This document shows, piece by piece, positions 22,770 through 33,163 of a stretch of DNA of 64,000 nucleotides. The notes beneath the pieces are model-generated. The model saw only the letters and a program-made list of their open reading frames with translations. It made no database searches and was not told where the DNA came from. Every line of letters begins with the position of its first letter. Position 1 is the first letter of the stretch. This stretch comes from Lutjanus erythropterus (taxonomy: Eukaryota > Chordata > Actinopteri > Lutjaniformes > Lutjanidae): NCBI GenBank assembly GCA_020091685.1, contig CM034595.1, positions 17,629,189 through 17,693,188 of the forward strand, given 5' to 3'. The position numbers and the translations under genes are program-made.

Positions 22770-23095
22770 TTGACAGAGGCTATTCCAATTCAAATCCCGG
22801 CCTCTCTTGCCGGCCATTTAAAAACATGCGCTTTGACGGATGAGTTTAGTATGACAGAATCATAACACATTGCCGTTTGAATGGTATCCTTGTTTTCCAA
22901 ATGCGCTCACGTCCATTGACACAAGCACATCTGGAAATTCTGATGTGACCTTTATTTGCATTACTAAGCTCATCAAATTTGAACAATAATTCACACATCC
23001 AGCTGAAACTAATGTGAAATATTTTGGCAAGCGCCTGAAATGAGTGTAATGCAAATCTCATGTCTTTTTGTAGCACAAATAGGAACGGCGGCCAA
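22770..23095. other. Candidate enhancer-like block with two octamer motifs
   Basis: A unique block carrying ATTTGCAT at 22954-22961 and ATGCAAAT at 23049-23056, the same POU octamer in opposite orientations 95 bp apart. It also has TAATGTGAAATATTTTGGCA and GCCGTTTGAATGGTATCC. No repeat signature and no convincing frame. Deep conservation is a guess from its character. Confidence 0.4.
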
Positions 23096-23523
23096 AAGAC
23101 TAACAGCTAGGCAATAATTCAGTCAGATGTGGAACACACTTACAGCACAGTGGAGAGAGACAGCAAGAGATGGAGAGGGAGAGGGAGAGATGTGAGGAGG
23201 CCATACAAAGGCTGAAGCCTTTCAGCCTGGCACAGGAATCTGGACCGGTTAGCCAATACGAGACAAATTGTGGTCCTCTGTGACTCTGTGAATTAAATTG
23301 CTTACAGTGGATGGCTTCTTGGACCTCTGAACTAGTAGAAATACTGTACATGATTGTTGAACCCTGATGTCAAAACATATGCAATTGACATTATCCGTAT
23401 GGTTTGGTGGAAAGGATGCTTGGAAATATGGATAGGGGACTTTCTAATAGAGCATGGAAGGTGCTGGAAATGGGGTTCTGTGTTTTGGCTGACAATCTTT
23501 CCGTTGACGCCAATATGAGAAGG
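23096..23523. other. Unique DNA with a GA tract
   Basis: GA-rich run at about 23152-23190. The rest has no recognised feature. Confidence 0.45.
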
Positions 23524-23525
23524 TA

Positions 23526-24276
23526 TACTAAACAAAAATATAAATGCAACATTTTATTGTTTTTGTGCCCATTTTTCGTGAGATGAAGTAAAAATTCTAA
23601 GACTTCCTTTATGCAAGGTTTATTTCGCTCAAAATTTGTCCTCACATTTGATCAAAATCCATGTTAGTGAGCACTTCTCCTTTGCCAACATAAAGATATT
23701 AAGTACAAATGTGCAATAGCTGCAGCCAGCTTTTGTGATATATGTATTCATATTCAAACACACATACACACATGCACACACACACAACTTGACCTCTGTG
23801 ACTGAAGTTAAACGAGTGGGATGAAGTCACACCAGTGGAAAGAGGAATTCTTTGCTAAGTCCAACATGTCCATGATTGCTGCAAGGCTCACTCCTCAATC
23901 CTAAACTTAACCAACACAACCAACAAAGGCAACGAGTACTAGTCAATCAGCAGCAGTATTGGGCAGGTCATGACTTTGCTGTAGCCCAGTGTGAATTAGC
24001 GATAGTTCAGTGCCTAATAAAAGTGTTTTTTCAAGATAAAAATGAATATTTTAGATTAACCTTTTATTGTGACCAGTCCAAGGCATCCTGTCAGGTGGAT
24101 GAATTATCTTGGCAAAGGAGAAGTGGTCACTAACAAGAACTTTAGACAAAGTTGTGAACAAAATTTAAGAATATTAAACCTTTTGTGTGCTTAGAAGAAG
24201 TCTTACATTGTTTACTTCAATTTATGAAAAGTGGGAGCAAGACAAAAGTGTTGCGTTTATATGTTTGTTGAGTGTA
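23526..24276. mobile_element. Non-autonomous Tc1/mariner-like element with long TIRs
   Basis: The left end TACTAAACAAAAATATAAAT and the reverse-complemented right end TACACTCAACAAACATATAA are followed by matching inner sequence: GCAACA, TTTTGTGCCCATTTTTCGTG against its counterpart, and TTAGTGAGCACTTCTCCTTT against TTAGTGACCACTTCTCCTTT. The TIRs are about 170 bp. I recall this TIR from a fish Tc1-like family. The element is about 750 bp, bounded by TA, and the centre holds no transposase or DDE motif, so it depends on a transposase from elsewhere. A (CA) run lies at 23759-23786. Confidence 0.83.
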
Positions 24277-26225
24277 GTTTGGTCTTCATTGTAATACTGC
24301 TGAGAAATCAGCAGTTGCTGAGCGTTATTTTCAACCAACTCAACCAATTTCCCATCTTAATACTTGTCTTGAACTTTGTGTTCACACCTTGAGTCCTGCC
24401 TGTAGTTTCTAATAAACTGACGTCATGTTGGGTCATTTAAACATGGTCCTTGGTTTATTGTGATAACAGAGCACCCGTCTGTGACCACACTGCACACTAA
24501 ATCTGTCCCACTGAGCATGAGATGCGTTTTCATACTTTTTGAGAAACCAGTTGTAAAGTCGCGGATGCATCCAGCTGTGGGCACTCAGCATGTTTGCACG
24601 AAGACGCACAGCTAAGATCAGTGGGAGCGAGTGATTCTGTAGAACAGAACAGAGAAAAGAGCTGAGTGAGCCTGTCTGTCTATTTAGTCCCCATTCTACA
24701 CCTAACACTGATAATGATAAGTGGAAGTTGCACAGCTGCAGTTGATGTGACACTGTAGTCACATTTTTTTATTTATTCTTTTTTTTTTTTTTTTGTGGAT
24801 TGACCCCCCTGTCAGTTTTTCAAGCAAACCTGTCCTCAACTAAACATTTGATTATGTACAGTGTGTATTACATGTATGTCTTTATCAGCATACAGAATGT
24901 TCTTTATACATTTGTATTTATTGTGATATAGACTGCTCAATTCTCAAGGCAAGCACACACATTAGATACTTTACATTACACAGAGCAGGAATTATACCAA
25001 TGAAGTGACCAGTTCTGTGGAGGGTGGGAGTATGGCTGTGATGCCCCTTGTTGTTGTGCCTTTAAAAGACAGTTGTGGTTTTCTTCTTTTAAGAACACAT
25101 GCAACACAACACATTTCCCAGTGTCTCTGTCATCACACCAGACATCAGTGATAGCATGAGTCTCCCACTCCAATGTGACACGTAAACATTAATACTTAAC
25201 TCGCTATGTATTGTTTGTATGTTTGTATTACCTCTTACTTGTAGCTGATTATTGAAGATGGCTGATCAGGTTAATTAGCTAAATGTGCTAATACTATTTT
25301 GTCTTCATAAAATTTAATTAACACATATTATAGTGTATTATTAGCCTTGGTTCCCATTATTTTGTCTGCAATGCACCAATAGATTTATATTTATCTAAGG
25401 CCGAAGTGGCATGGCCCTGAAAATTACTTAATTATTTATTGAGACAGCAAAGTCTCACTATTCACTTTATCAGTTGCGCAACCAATCTCCAAAAGTTTCT
25501 CCCTGCTCACACCTGATGCTTTGAAACTCATTACAGTTTGCAGTTGTGATTGTGTCACATTATTAGCAATAAGCTGCTGAAGATTTGTGAAAATGAATTA
25601 AATTGAATATTGAATGTAAATGCATTACTGTAAGTTAGTGTGAGTATATGCTATTAATTTGTGAACACATTTCTAAGGCAATAATCAGGAAATTAAATGA
25701 CTACTACTACTATGACTACCAATACTGTCTTTTAGTATGCTAGTCATCATGATACTGCTTGGTGGCTGTGGCTAAATTAAAATAAAATTAGCTTCAAGCA
25801 GGCTATGGTTCATTAGTACAATAGATCTTCATTATCATCTGTGACTAAACTGCACTGCTGTAAGTAATTGTCAATTCATAAATTACTAATGCAACATGCA
25901 GCCAGTAGCAAGGAGTGCAAGGCTGTGAGCCACAGTAGCATTCTACCTCATATAATAAACAATAAATACTCAACAGCACTAAAACTACTGATAGGCCCTA
26001 TAATTTAATAACCTGTCATGAAATTTACCCCCATTGGGAGGCCTGTTTATTACAGTTAGAGTCCCTGCTGCAAGATTTTAAAGAACAGTCACTCAGCCTC
26101 AGCAGATAAATAAAAATCTGTAATGATGAACTTTAAACAGTGTCCACATGAGTCCATGTGAAAAGGAAAGCAGAGTTCTGTCTTGCTTCTGCTTATTTAT
26201 GTGTTTCTTGTAAAAAAACAAACAG
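24277..26225. other. AT-rich unique DNA, no feature recognised
   Basis: T-rich run at about 24766-24795. A minus-strand frame of 109 codons (24433-24762) and one of 65 codons (24976-25173) show no recognisable motif. No transposon ends were found. Confidence 0.4.
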
Positions 26226-26229
26226 CAAG

Positions 26230-26620
26230 GGAGGGACTTGTTGCAGATATTGACTGGCATTTACACTAGCTGATAGCCCAGTGAACATGGCCAGACTGGG
26301 GCCAAACACAGCCTCCTTGACTGACGGAGGTTTGACAATAGGTGATACAGTTCAAAGGTGGTGTTATTGCTGGGTTTGACTCCTGGCACCTCAGGCCTAA
26401 GTCAGCTAATTTAGCAGCACAGCTAACTGAGCTAACTGGCTAACAGTGCTACAACTAGTGGTTACATTAACTACTTTAGCAACAAGTAAAGCTATCAGGA
26501 AACTCTGTAAATCACCACAGTACTGTATTCCCTGATGGTCTTGGAGTCTGTGTTTGGTCCTGGTCCAGCCTCTTAGGCCTGGTTCCACTGCCCACTAATG
26601 CCAACTAGGTTAAGTTAGCA
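26230..26620. mobile_element. Dispersed repeat (family E), copy 2
   Basis: Homologous in order to 14385-14770 (shared words given there), with the characteristic GCTAACTGAGCTAACTGGCTAAC run at about 26421-26443. Non-coding. Confidence 0.58.
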
Positions 26621-28216
26621 GAAACTCTTACCCAGAGTTGAACTTGAGCTGAATGACATCAAAATATTCTAAAATATGATCCAGATTTGCCCAGATTAGT
26701 GAATACAGTCAGTAAATTGTGTTTTTGTGCAAGTGATCAAGTTGTGCTTTTGTACAGTAATATTAATCAGTGAGGCCCAGCCTCCAGCCCATTGCATGCT
26801 TCATGTTGCTAACCTTAGTTGCTGAAGCAGTCCACTGTAAAACTGAGCATAATCAGCTGTCACAGATACCACTTTCCTCAAAGTGAATAAATTATAGCCA
26901 GCAGGCCCATATAGTATTGTGGGCAAACAGCTAGCTAACTAATGAATCATAGCTCTGTGCTGCTAAAAGTTAAAGATTGATTAATTGGGTAATGTCATAT
27001 TATTGGTTGAAATTGACTGGTTCTTGGTTATGTAAGCACAAGTCATATTTTGACTTACAGGAAGAAAAAAAATATTGAATTTAAAATAAAAACACAAAGA
27101 AAATGATTATGCACAATATGACTGGGGATGTGATGCAAAAGGGTTAAAAAGGCATTTTTCATTTCATCTTCACATTAAGGATCTTCACCAAACCAATCAA
27201 GAAAACGTCTGAAGGTTCTGGTTGTATGGCATGAAGGATGGAAGCAGTATATTTAAATGTGTGTGGGTCTATATGTATCTAGACCTAGCAGCAGGAAGCA
27301 CTGGGTGATTGACAGACTTCTCTCATTTCCTCGAGGGCAAGGTTGCATGTACTGTTGCATCAGGTGACTGCAGCAGTGAGACTGAAGAGCATATGAAATC
27401 CATTAACCCTTGCTGTTATTATTTACCAACCCTCTGAAACACCCAAATGAAGGTCACATATCTACAAATGCAGCCAGCATGTCATATGCACCATATCTCT
27501 CTGTATCACTAATGTTTGTGCATCATCCCTCATCAAAGGGAGTGTGATATCAATGTGGCTCAGAGCGCGTGATAAAATATGCAGGAATGTGAGTGACAAA
27601 CATACAAAGCTGCCCCTCATTGTTGTGGTACATTAAAACTGCTTTCTACATGGGAAGTGAGCTCAGAGTATCAGTTTACATGACTTTGAACAAATAAGTA
27701 GTCCCTGGGATTACATTAGTGAAGAACTAAATTCTCAACACTCAGCTTTAAGTAATATGCTGATTTACTGCTGTGCCACAAATGCACTTCTGCTGCAGGA
27801 AAGCGTTCTTAAAATTTGAAACTGGTCGTTTACTGGCCATTTGTCATTGAAAACCAGAGTGTGTGAGTATTGTTCAAAGTTATCACGCCAGGGAACAGAT
27901 GTGCTGCCTTTTCCGGTCTTGTGGAGCTTGCCCAGTCACACTTAATATAGATCCACTGTCACATATACTTCACAAGTGTTTGTAGGATAAGTGCTGGATT
28001 TCACCAAGTGTTAAAAGCTTAATCCATCCAAATGTGTGAAACTGAGAAGTATTTTGTTCACACCAGAAGGAGTAAATTGACTGAGGTTTGGTGTCAAGCA
28101 CTTCGCTTTGCCATAAGAGGTTGGGATCAATAATGTGACCCTTTATAATGATTTAACTTTCAGCCAACTGTTAAAGTGAGGCCCACATACAGTATAATAT
28201 AAACCACTGAACTGAT
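26621..28216. other. Unique DNA with one candidate regulatory block
   Basis: 27240-27640 is of mixed complexity (CTAGACCTAGCAGCAGG, GGTGATTGACAGACTTCTC, AGGTCACATATCTACAAATG) and contains no repeat. It may be a conserved element, but the evidence is weak. The rest is AT-rich without recognised features. Confidence 0.35.
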
Positions 28217-28224
28217 GTATTAGA

Positions 28225-28606
28225 CCAGGAGTCTTCAACTTTTTTTTTTTAGGCCAGGGATCTTTTAACTGATAGAAAGACAGAGCAGAAACCCCTATGA
28301 CATACACTGTGCTGAATATTTTTGGGTCCTCTCTCATTTTCACTCATAGCTGCTACAGCTAATGTTAGCTGCGTTAGCCTCACATTCTGCACTTTCACCG
28401 TGGTGAAGTGGAGGGTTTGTCAGAGCCTTTTGCTCATGAAGTTAAAAAATTATCCAATGTGGCTCACAAGGGCGTCTGTACTCTTGGGATAATGATTAAC
28501 CTAACTGGTAAATATGTTTCAAAAATAATTTGCAATAATTTGGAGGACCCTCTGCAGTAACTCTGCGGACCCCCAATGGGCACCGGACCCTCTGTTGAAA
28601 ACCCAC
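28225..28606. mobile_element. hAT-like non-autonomous element with 8-bp target duplication
   Basis: The element is flanked by identical GTATTAGA at 28217-28224 and 28607-28614. The ends are imperfect inverted repeats: CCAGGAGTCTTCAAC on the left and, reversed, GTGGGTTTTCAAC on the right. The 8-bp duplication and the TCTTCAAC end fit hAT transposons. The 382-bp interior holds no transposase. An exact target duplication suggests fairly recent insertion, but the TIRs have diverged. Confidence 0.85.
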
Positions 28607-28860
28607 GTATTAGACAATTACATGATGCTGTATACAATCAATATTGTTCACTGTTCACTGTATTCATGACTGTTACAAAAACTGAAATAATTCTTGACTG
28701 TCAATGAGAAAACCGTTGTGAACATAATGTTGAATTACTGCTGTAAGCTCACTTGATACAGTGGCTTCCATAGCTTGAATGAGCATAATGATTGGTAACA
28801 CAGTAAAGCATGGGCAAGGCGGCTGGGATTTCAACAGTAGGGGCATGTTTGCTGGAGAGT
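28607..28860. other. Unique AT-rich DNA
   Basis: Nothing recognised. Confidence 0.4.
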
Positions 28861-29275
28861 TTATGGATTTGTCATTGGAAACGACCAGATCTCCATGTTC
28901 CAGACTCTATAACGCATCAATTTGATTCCAAATAAGACTCCCGCATAGGCCCCTGTTCCTTATCAGCGAACATGTCCACGTCAGTCTCCAAGATTTAGCC
29001 ACGGCTAAATTCCTCCGTATTTAGGCTGGCTGAACGATATGGACATCTACGCAGTTCCAATAGCTGCAGGCAGCGCCTCTTGAATAGCATTTTGTACATA
29101 AGCTTTAGCTTACTAGCCTAGGATACCAGGCCAATGCCTTATCCCTGTTAACAGAGACCCTTCTAAGACAGGATTAGTGGGGAAGATAGTCAGCGACAAG
29201 GGGGGACGGTCCATCTCCTGGGAAGCGCCACCGCTAACCCAACCGTAATTGCATTTGTTTAGATAAGGAGATCAC
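28861..29275. other. GC-richer unclassified block with an 18-bp palindrome
   Basis: The block stands out from the AT-rich flanks and has no microsatellite and no frame longer than about 60 codons. ATTTAGCC and GGCTAAAT form a near-perfect palindrome at 28993-29010. Words such as GGGGGGACGGTCCATCTCC and GAAGCGCCACCGCTAACCC are unlike nearby DNA. I considered a ribosomal or snRNA fragment but could not align it to either. It could be a conserved element or an unfamiliar repeat. Confidence 0.35.
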
Positions 29276-30177
29276 AGCAAAATCAAGTGCTATGTTAGTC
29301 CAGCAATGCAATGTGATTTTATATTCATAGCATCACAATATATAAAGCACAGCTCTATAAAAAGATGTTTGAATGTTGTAGTGTTTGTCATACTCTTTCA
29401 TTTTCCTTGCCATTGAAATTATGTGTATTTATTCCCTGTAAGCTATATCATACAAAATACTGATTTAATCACATCATGCAGAAATTAATTAGCTCTGATT
29501 TTAGGCCCATACTGTATATAACGTACTGTGGACAATAATGTGCAGGTCAGTGAGACAGTTTTCCCTGTGTGAAATAACATGAACAGCGACAGTGAGTGAG
29601 ATACTGTAGAGGGAGGTGGGAAAAAAAACAAAAAGCAACCTGACTTTCAGGTGTGACCTTCCACTCTTCTCCTAGTCTCCCATTCCTTTATGGGTTAAGC
29701 ATCCTAAATGCTTTATGTATGCCTTGTGTGACACTCTTTGCATAAATGATACCAAATAATTGGGATTTATAAATTATTCATTGTGTATTAATGCAGGTGA
29801 AATGGCTTTTTGGCTTGGACTGCTGTCTGTCGTTCAGAAAATAAAAGAGGAGGAGGTGGGGTATCATAGATACTTCACCGGGGAAAAAATAAATACCCCC
29901 ATGGAAATATGTGCAATCAAAATGCATGAGCCACGCATGGTCAGTGCAGCAACCTTAGTGATATCCTGACTAGTATTTTGCCTTCTCATAAACAGTAGCT
30001 AATAAAGTCATTTTAACTTTAAAGTTGAAGCATGGATTTACTGCATATACTGTATACATATCTAATGCCATAAATAAACACAACACCATATTCCTTATGG
30101 CCAAAAAGATTTGTGTTTGTTTGAAACAGTAGATACGATAAGACAGCGGCCATATAGCCTATAGGCCTTACTGTGAT
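29276..30177. other. AT-rich unique DNA, no feature recognised
   Basis: One 69-codon frame at 29760-29969 is without recognisable motif. No repeat ends were found. Confidence 0.4.
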
Positions 30178-30185
30178 GCCTCTGT

Positions 30186-30827
30186 CAGAGGTTCTCAATT
30201 TTTTCTCAGCCAAGAACCCTTACAAGATAGAAAATGGGGACCCTTTTTTATGCTTCTACTTCATTATGTCAAAGAACAGCACAAGATAAATTTATTAGAC
30301 AAGAATATTTGGGTTTAACCCCTTTGTAATGAGCAACATTTTGATTAGTAACTGTAATTTAATAACATATTTTTTCAATAACTGTAACAGATTACAATTA
30401 CATTTATTCTGTAATTTCATTACATGTTACTATGTACAAATAAGTAGTAACTCTCCAGCACTGTTAGTATCCTATTAGACATTTGTGTGAAATGTTATTA
30501 TAATTAGACTATGAATCCTCGAGTTATGACCAAAAGTGACCACCAAAATCAAATCAGGTCATTCTTGGATCCAAGTGGACATTTGTGCCAAATCCAAAGA
30601 AATTCCCTCAAAACATTCTTGAGATATGACATTTACAAGAATGTGATGACCAAAAAACACAATGCCTCTGGCCACAGCTCGCTGGCGTTCAGACATAAAA
30701 AAGTTTTTTCAAAAAGGTTCTGTAAAAACAATGATTTAAATAACTGAATTTGAAAACTTTTCACAGACCCCCTGGGAGAGTGTGATGGACCCCTTAAGGT
30801 CCCTAAACCCCTATTTGAGAACCGCAT
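30186..30827. mobile_element. hAT-like non-autonomous element with nested repeat
   Basis: Flanked by GCCTCTGT (30178-30185) and GCCTATGT (30828-30835), an 8-bp duplication with one change. The ends are CAGAGGTTCTCAA and, at the right, TTGAGAACCGCAT. GAACCCTTACAAG and AGACCCCCTGGG-type words near the ends fit the same class. The interior is a mosaic: about 30336-30460 is a TAACTGTAATTT-like AT-rich segment, and 30511-30695 is a different repeat. No transposase is present. Confidence 0.82.
30511..30695 (+). mobile_element. Repeat fragment nested in the hAT-like element
   Basis: The sequence AGGTCATTCTTGGATCCAAG, TTTGTGCCAAATCCAAAGAA, TTCTTGAGATATGACATT and AATGCCTCTGGCCACAGCT matches, in order, a fish repeat I recall. 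It is a fragment, and its presence dates it as younger than the host element or co-mobilised with it. Confidence 0.6.
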
Positions 30828-30835
30828 GCCTATGT

Positions 30836-31359
30836 AACAGCTCCAAGAGCTCCAGCTCCCTCTGACATTTTACCAAACATGCAGCCAAAACAAGAAAAAA
30901 CACAAACAGCCCTAACTTTATACTATATTAACAGTTTCCCCACTCTCTAGTGGCCTCTAGTGAGAGATAAAGTGAAATGCTGTCTCCACTCACTGAAAAA
31001 TTTACTCATAATAGATTATTTTATTGTTGAAATTCAGTGTGTCAATATCTGTCAGAGTTAGGCATCATTGCTCTCAGCTGCTGCAATTCTACATTGTGCA
31101 GTATATCATTCGTATTATCCTCAGCTGTTTGATTCATAAAATTCCAGCAACAAAACACAAATAGATAGATACACATGTAGAAAAAAATGCATGTAAGACC
31201 AGTCACATTAAAACAAGTAAAACAAGTGTCCACACATGTTTTGAACAACGTCTCCTGAGCTACAAACTGCCCTGTCATCTCCGCCTCTGTCCTGAGCTGC
31301 GCTGGTCTTGAGTTCCTCTATTCTTGTCCTAAATGCCTTGCATAATATCATAATTACAG
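30836..31359. other. AT-rich unique DNA, no feature recognised
   Basis: One 78-codon minus-strand frame (31042-31278) is Cys- and Phe-rich and without a known motif. Confidence 0.4.
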
Positions 31360-31715
31360 GGCTCTCGTGACCTTACTTTAGCACATACTGACCCAAGCAT
31401 TTGAAACCGGGAGCTTGGGAGGCTAGAAATATTTAGACTGATAAAGAGGGACCCTGCTCCTTCCCTGGGTGAGTTTTAGTGCGACATAATATTTCTTTTG
31501 GCAGGGGTCACGGGTGACTCGACGTACATCATCACTAACTTATTAGATCTTGAGGCAATTAGCCGAAAACAAACAGGCCAGACAGACTGGCTATTGAGTT
31601 GCCTGAACAGGGAGAAAATAGCCTATGGCGCTCAGTCATTTCAGAGCTGCATCAAAGAGGAGTCCGTGGCATCAACAGAAAGAAAGAAACACATTGTTGC
31701 GGTGTAACGCCTATA
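31360..31715. other. Candidate conserved non-coding block
   Basis: Mixed-complexity unique sequence. A pyrimidine run followed by CAG near 31489-31504 resembles a splice acceptor and precedes a 69-codon frame. The frame has no recognisable domain and no donor at a consistent place, so I do not call an exon. It is equally well explained as a regulatory block. Confidence 0.33.
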
Positions 31716-31859
31716 CAGTACTGGGGGCTTAGCGCATTATTTTTCCAGTGATTCAGGTTACAAACCCAACTTGCCCCAGTATAATAGGGTGGTGGAAAGA
31801 ACTTTTCACCTGAACACTATATGCAATGTGCAGCATGGTTAGTTTAGGATTAAAAATCC

Positions 31860-32090
31860 ATTTAGGGTCCTCCCCTGACATGGGAAATCAAGCCTCTACT
31901 CCTCCATCTGTCGCTGAGGTCAAGGGGACATCTTGATGTGCAGTGCCATAATGACTGCAACAAGACTGGGCGCAGAAATCTTAAACCACCCTGCTTTGCT
32001 CAAAGGGGAAGATATCACTTCCTCACATAATTGTCTGCAATAATTACAAATTGTCTTTTGAGTCGCCCAAGGACTGAACACTGTGATGCT
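31860..32090. other. Candidate conserved non-coding block
   Basis: Unique, balanced sequence with GATGTGCAGTGCCATAATGA and TAATTGTCTGCAATAATTAC. No coding or repeat signal. Regulatory role is inference. Confidence 0.3.
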
Positions 32091-32560
32091 GTTTTCTTTG
32101 TGGTACTTTTGAAATAGCTAAACTTTGGAGGATTTATTTAATTTTCAGAGTTTGCTAAGTAATGTTGCGATGCCAAATGTATAGCAGGAAGCAGAGGGGG
32201 ACTTAAAACTAGGCAAAGTTGGCAATTGCCTTAGACCCCAAGCTTCTAGGTGCCCTATAAAATGCCTCAAACTTGTTTAATCTTTTTTTTTTTTCCCCCA
32301 CTATTTGCAATTCCATAAAAAAAATCCATACACTAAAATGGCATCAAATGCTTAGTTCAGTGTCTCAGGGCCTCCGCATTAACTTTAACTATTCCAGGAT
32401 CATACTGTGCATCTTTGGAAATGATTCAGGAGGACAGTGGCAAACTCGTCTAAAAATATGGTTTGGCGTGGTGCGCAGACTGTTGAAAAATGAAGTAATG
32501 CTATCTCAGCAGTGCCAAAAAAAAAAAAGAAGAAGAAGCGGGAGAATACCAGAATACAAC

Positions 32561-32947
32561 TGACCCTTCCTAAGACTTGCCCCTATTTGCTCTGTGCTCC
32601 AATAGCGGTTGAGCAAACCTGGTTCCTCTGTCAACTTTTCCTATAAAAGCGACTTAATGGGTGACATATTAAGTAAGCTATGGTTAGCAAAGCTCTGGCT
32701 GACTAGTTTGCTGATGTTTGATGTAGATTAGCAAGGTAGTTAGCTAGCGTTTTGCTAACATTAGCTAATTTAAGATGTGACTATATATTATTTTTATACA
32801 GGTCTCCCAGTAACTTCTTTTAACCAAAATCAGGTTTTCTTTTCAGTATAGACAAGGCTTGCACATAACATATACAAAAAAAAAAAAAAAAAAAAAAAAC
32901 AGGAGAAGGACGAAGAGTGAAAAGGGGCAGGACTTAGGAAGGGTCAA
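32561..32947. mobile_element. Short TIR element with internal poly-A
   Basis: TGACCCTTCCTAAGACTTGC at the left end is matched in reverse complement by GGGGCAGGACTTAGGAAGGG and TCA at the right end (21 of 23 positions). The 387-bp interior has GTTAGCTAGCG and TAACATTAGCTAATT words and A24 at 32876-32899. No coding content. It abuts the LINE fragment and probably inserted into or beside it. Confidence 0.75.
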
Positions 32948-33115
32948 TATCCACCTTTGCTACAGCCTGTTGACCCTGCTGCCATCTGGCAAGAGATACA
33001 GAAGTATCCGCTGCTGTACCACCAAACTGCTGAACAGCTTCCTTTCTGAGGCTGAGACTTTTTGTGACTTATTATTTCTTCAAAATTTGATAAATGCACA
33101 GGGATGTGGAAGACC
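32948..33115 (+). pseudogene. LINE reverse-transcriptase C-terminal remnant
   Basis: Translation in one frame gives LLTLLPSGKRYRSIRCCTTK followed by LLNSFLSEAETF. The order L-P-S-G-K/R-R-Y-R, then R-C-x-T-x-K/R, then N-S-F is the conserved tail I recall from LINE-encoded reverse-transcriptase polyproteins of fish. The catalytic YxDD region and the rest of the protein are absent. Upstream sequence is replaced by the TIR element. Only about 55 codons survive, so it is a dead fragment. Confidence 0.7.
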
Positions 33116-33163
33116 CTAGGCCTGTGTTTGCCTTAGGCCTCAAAATTACTTAATCCACCCTTG

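Larger units (their letters stand above)
32192..33163. mobile_element. Composite nested element carrying a LINE remnant
   Basis: Outer ends CAGAGGGGGACTTAA and, reversed, CAAGGGTGGATTAAG are imperfect inverted repeats (about 10 of 15 positions). The left inner sequence GGCAATTGCCTTAGACCCC and right inner GTTTGCCTTAGGCCTC resemble the ends of a fish hAT-like repeat I recall. Inside are a smaller TIR element (32561-32947) and a LINE C-terminal fragment (32948-33115), giving three layers. Confidence 0.55.

Noticed and set aside
22789..22806. B-box-like AATTCAAATCCCGGCCTC
   Set aside because: Isolated motif without an A box or tRNA fold.
28861..29275. Ribosomal RNA or snRNA fragment
   Set aside because: I could not align any part to rRNA or snRNA sequences I know.
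31490..31707. Possible exon after a pyrimidine tract and CAG
   Set aside because: No recognisable protein, no convincing donor, and a unique regulatory-type context.
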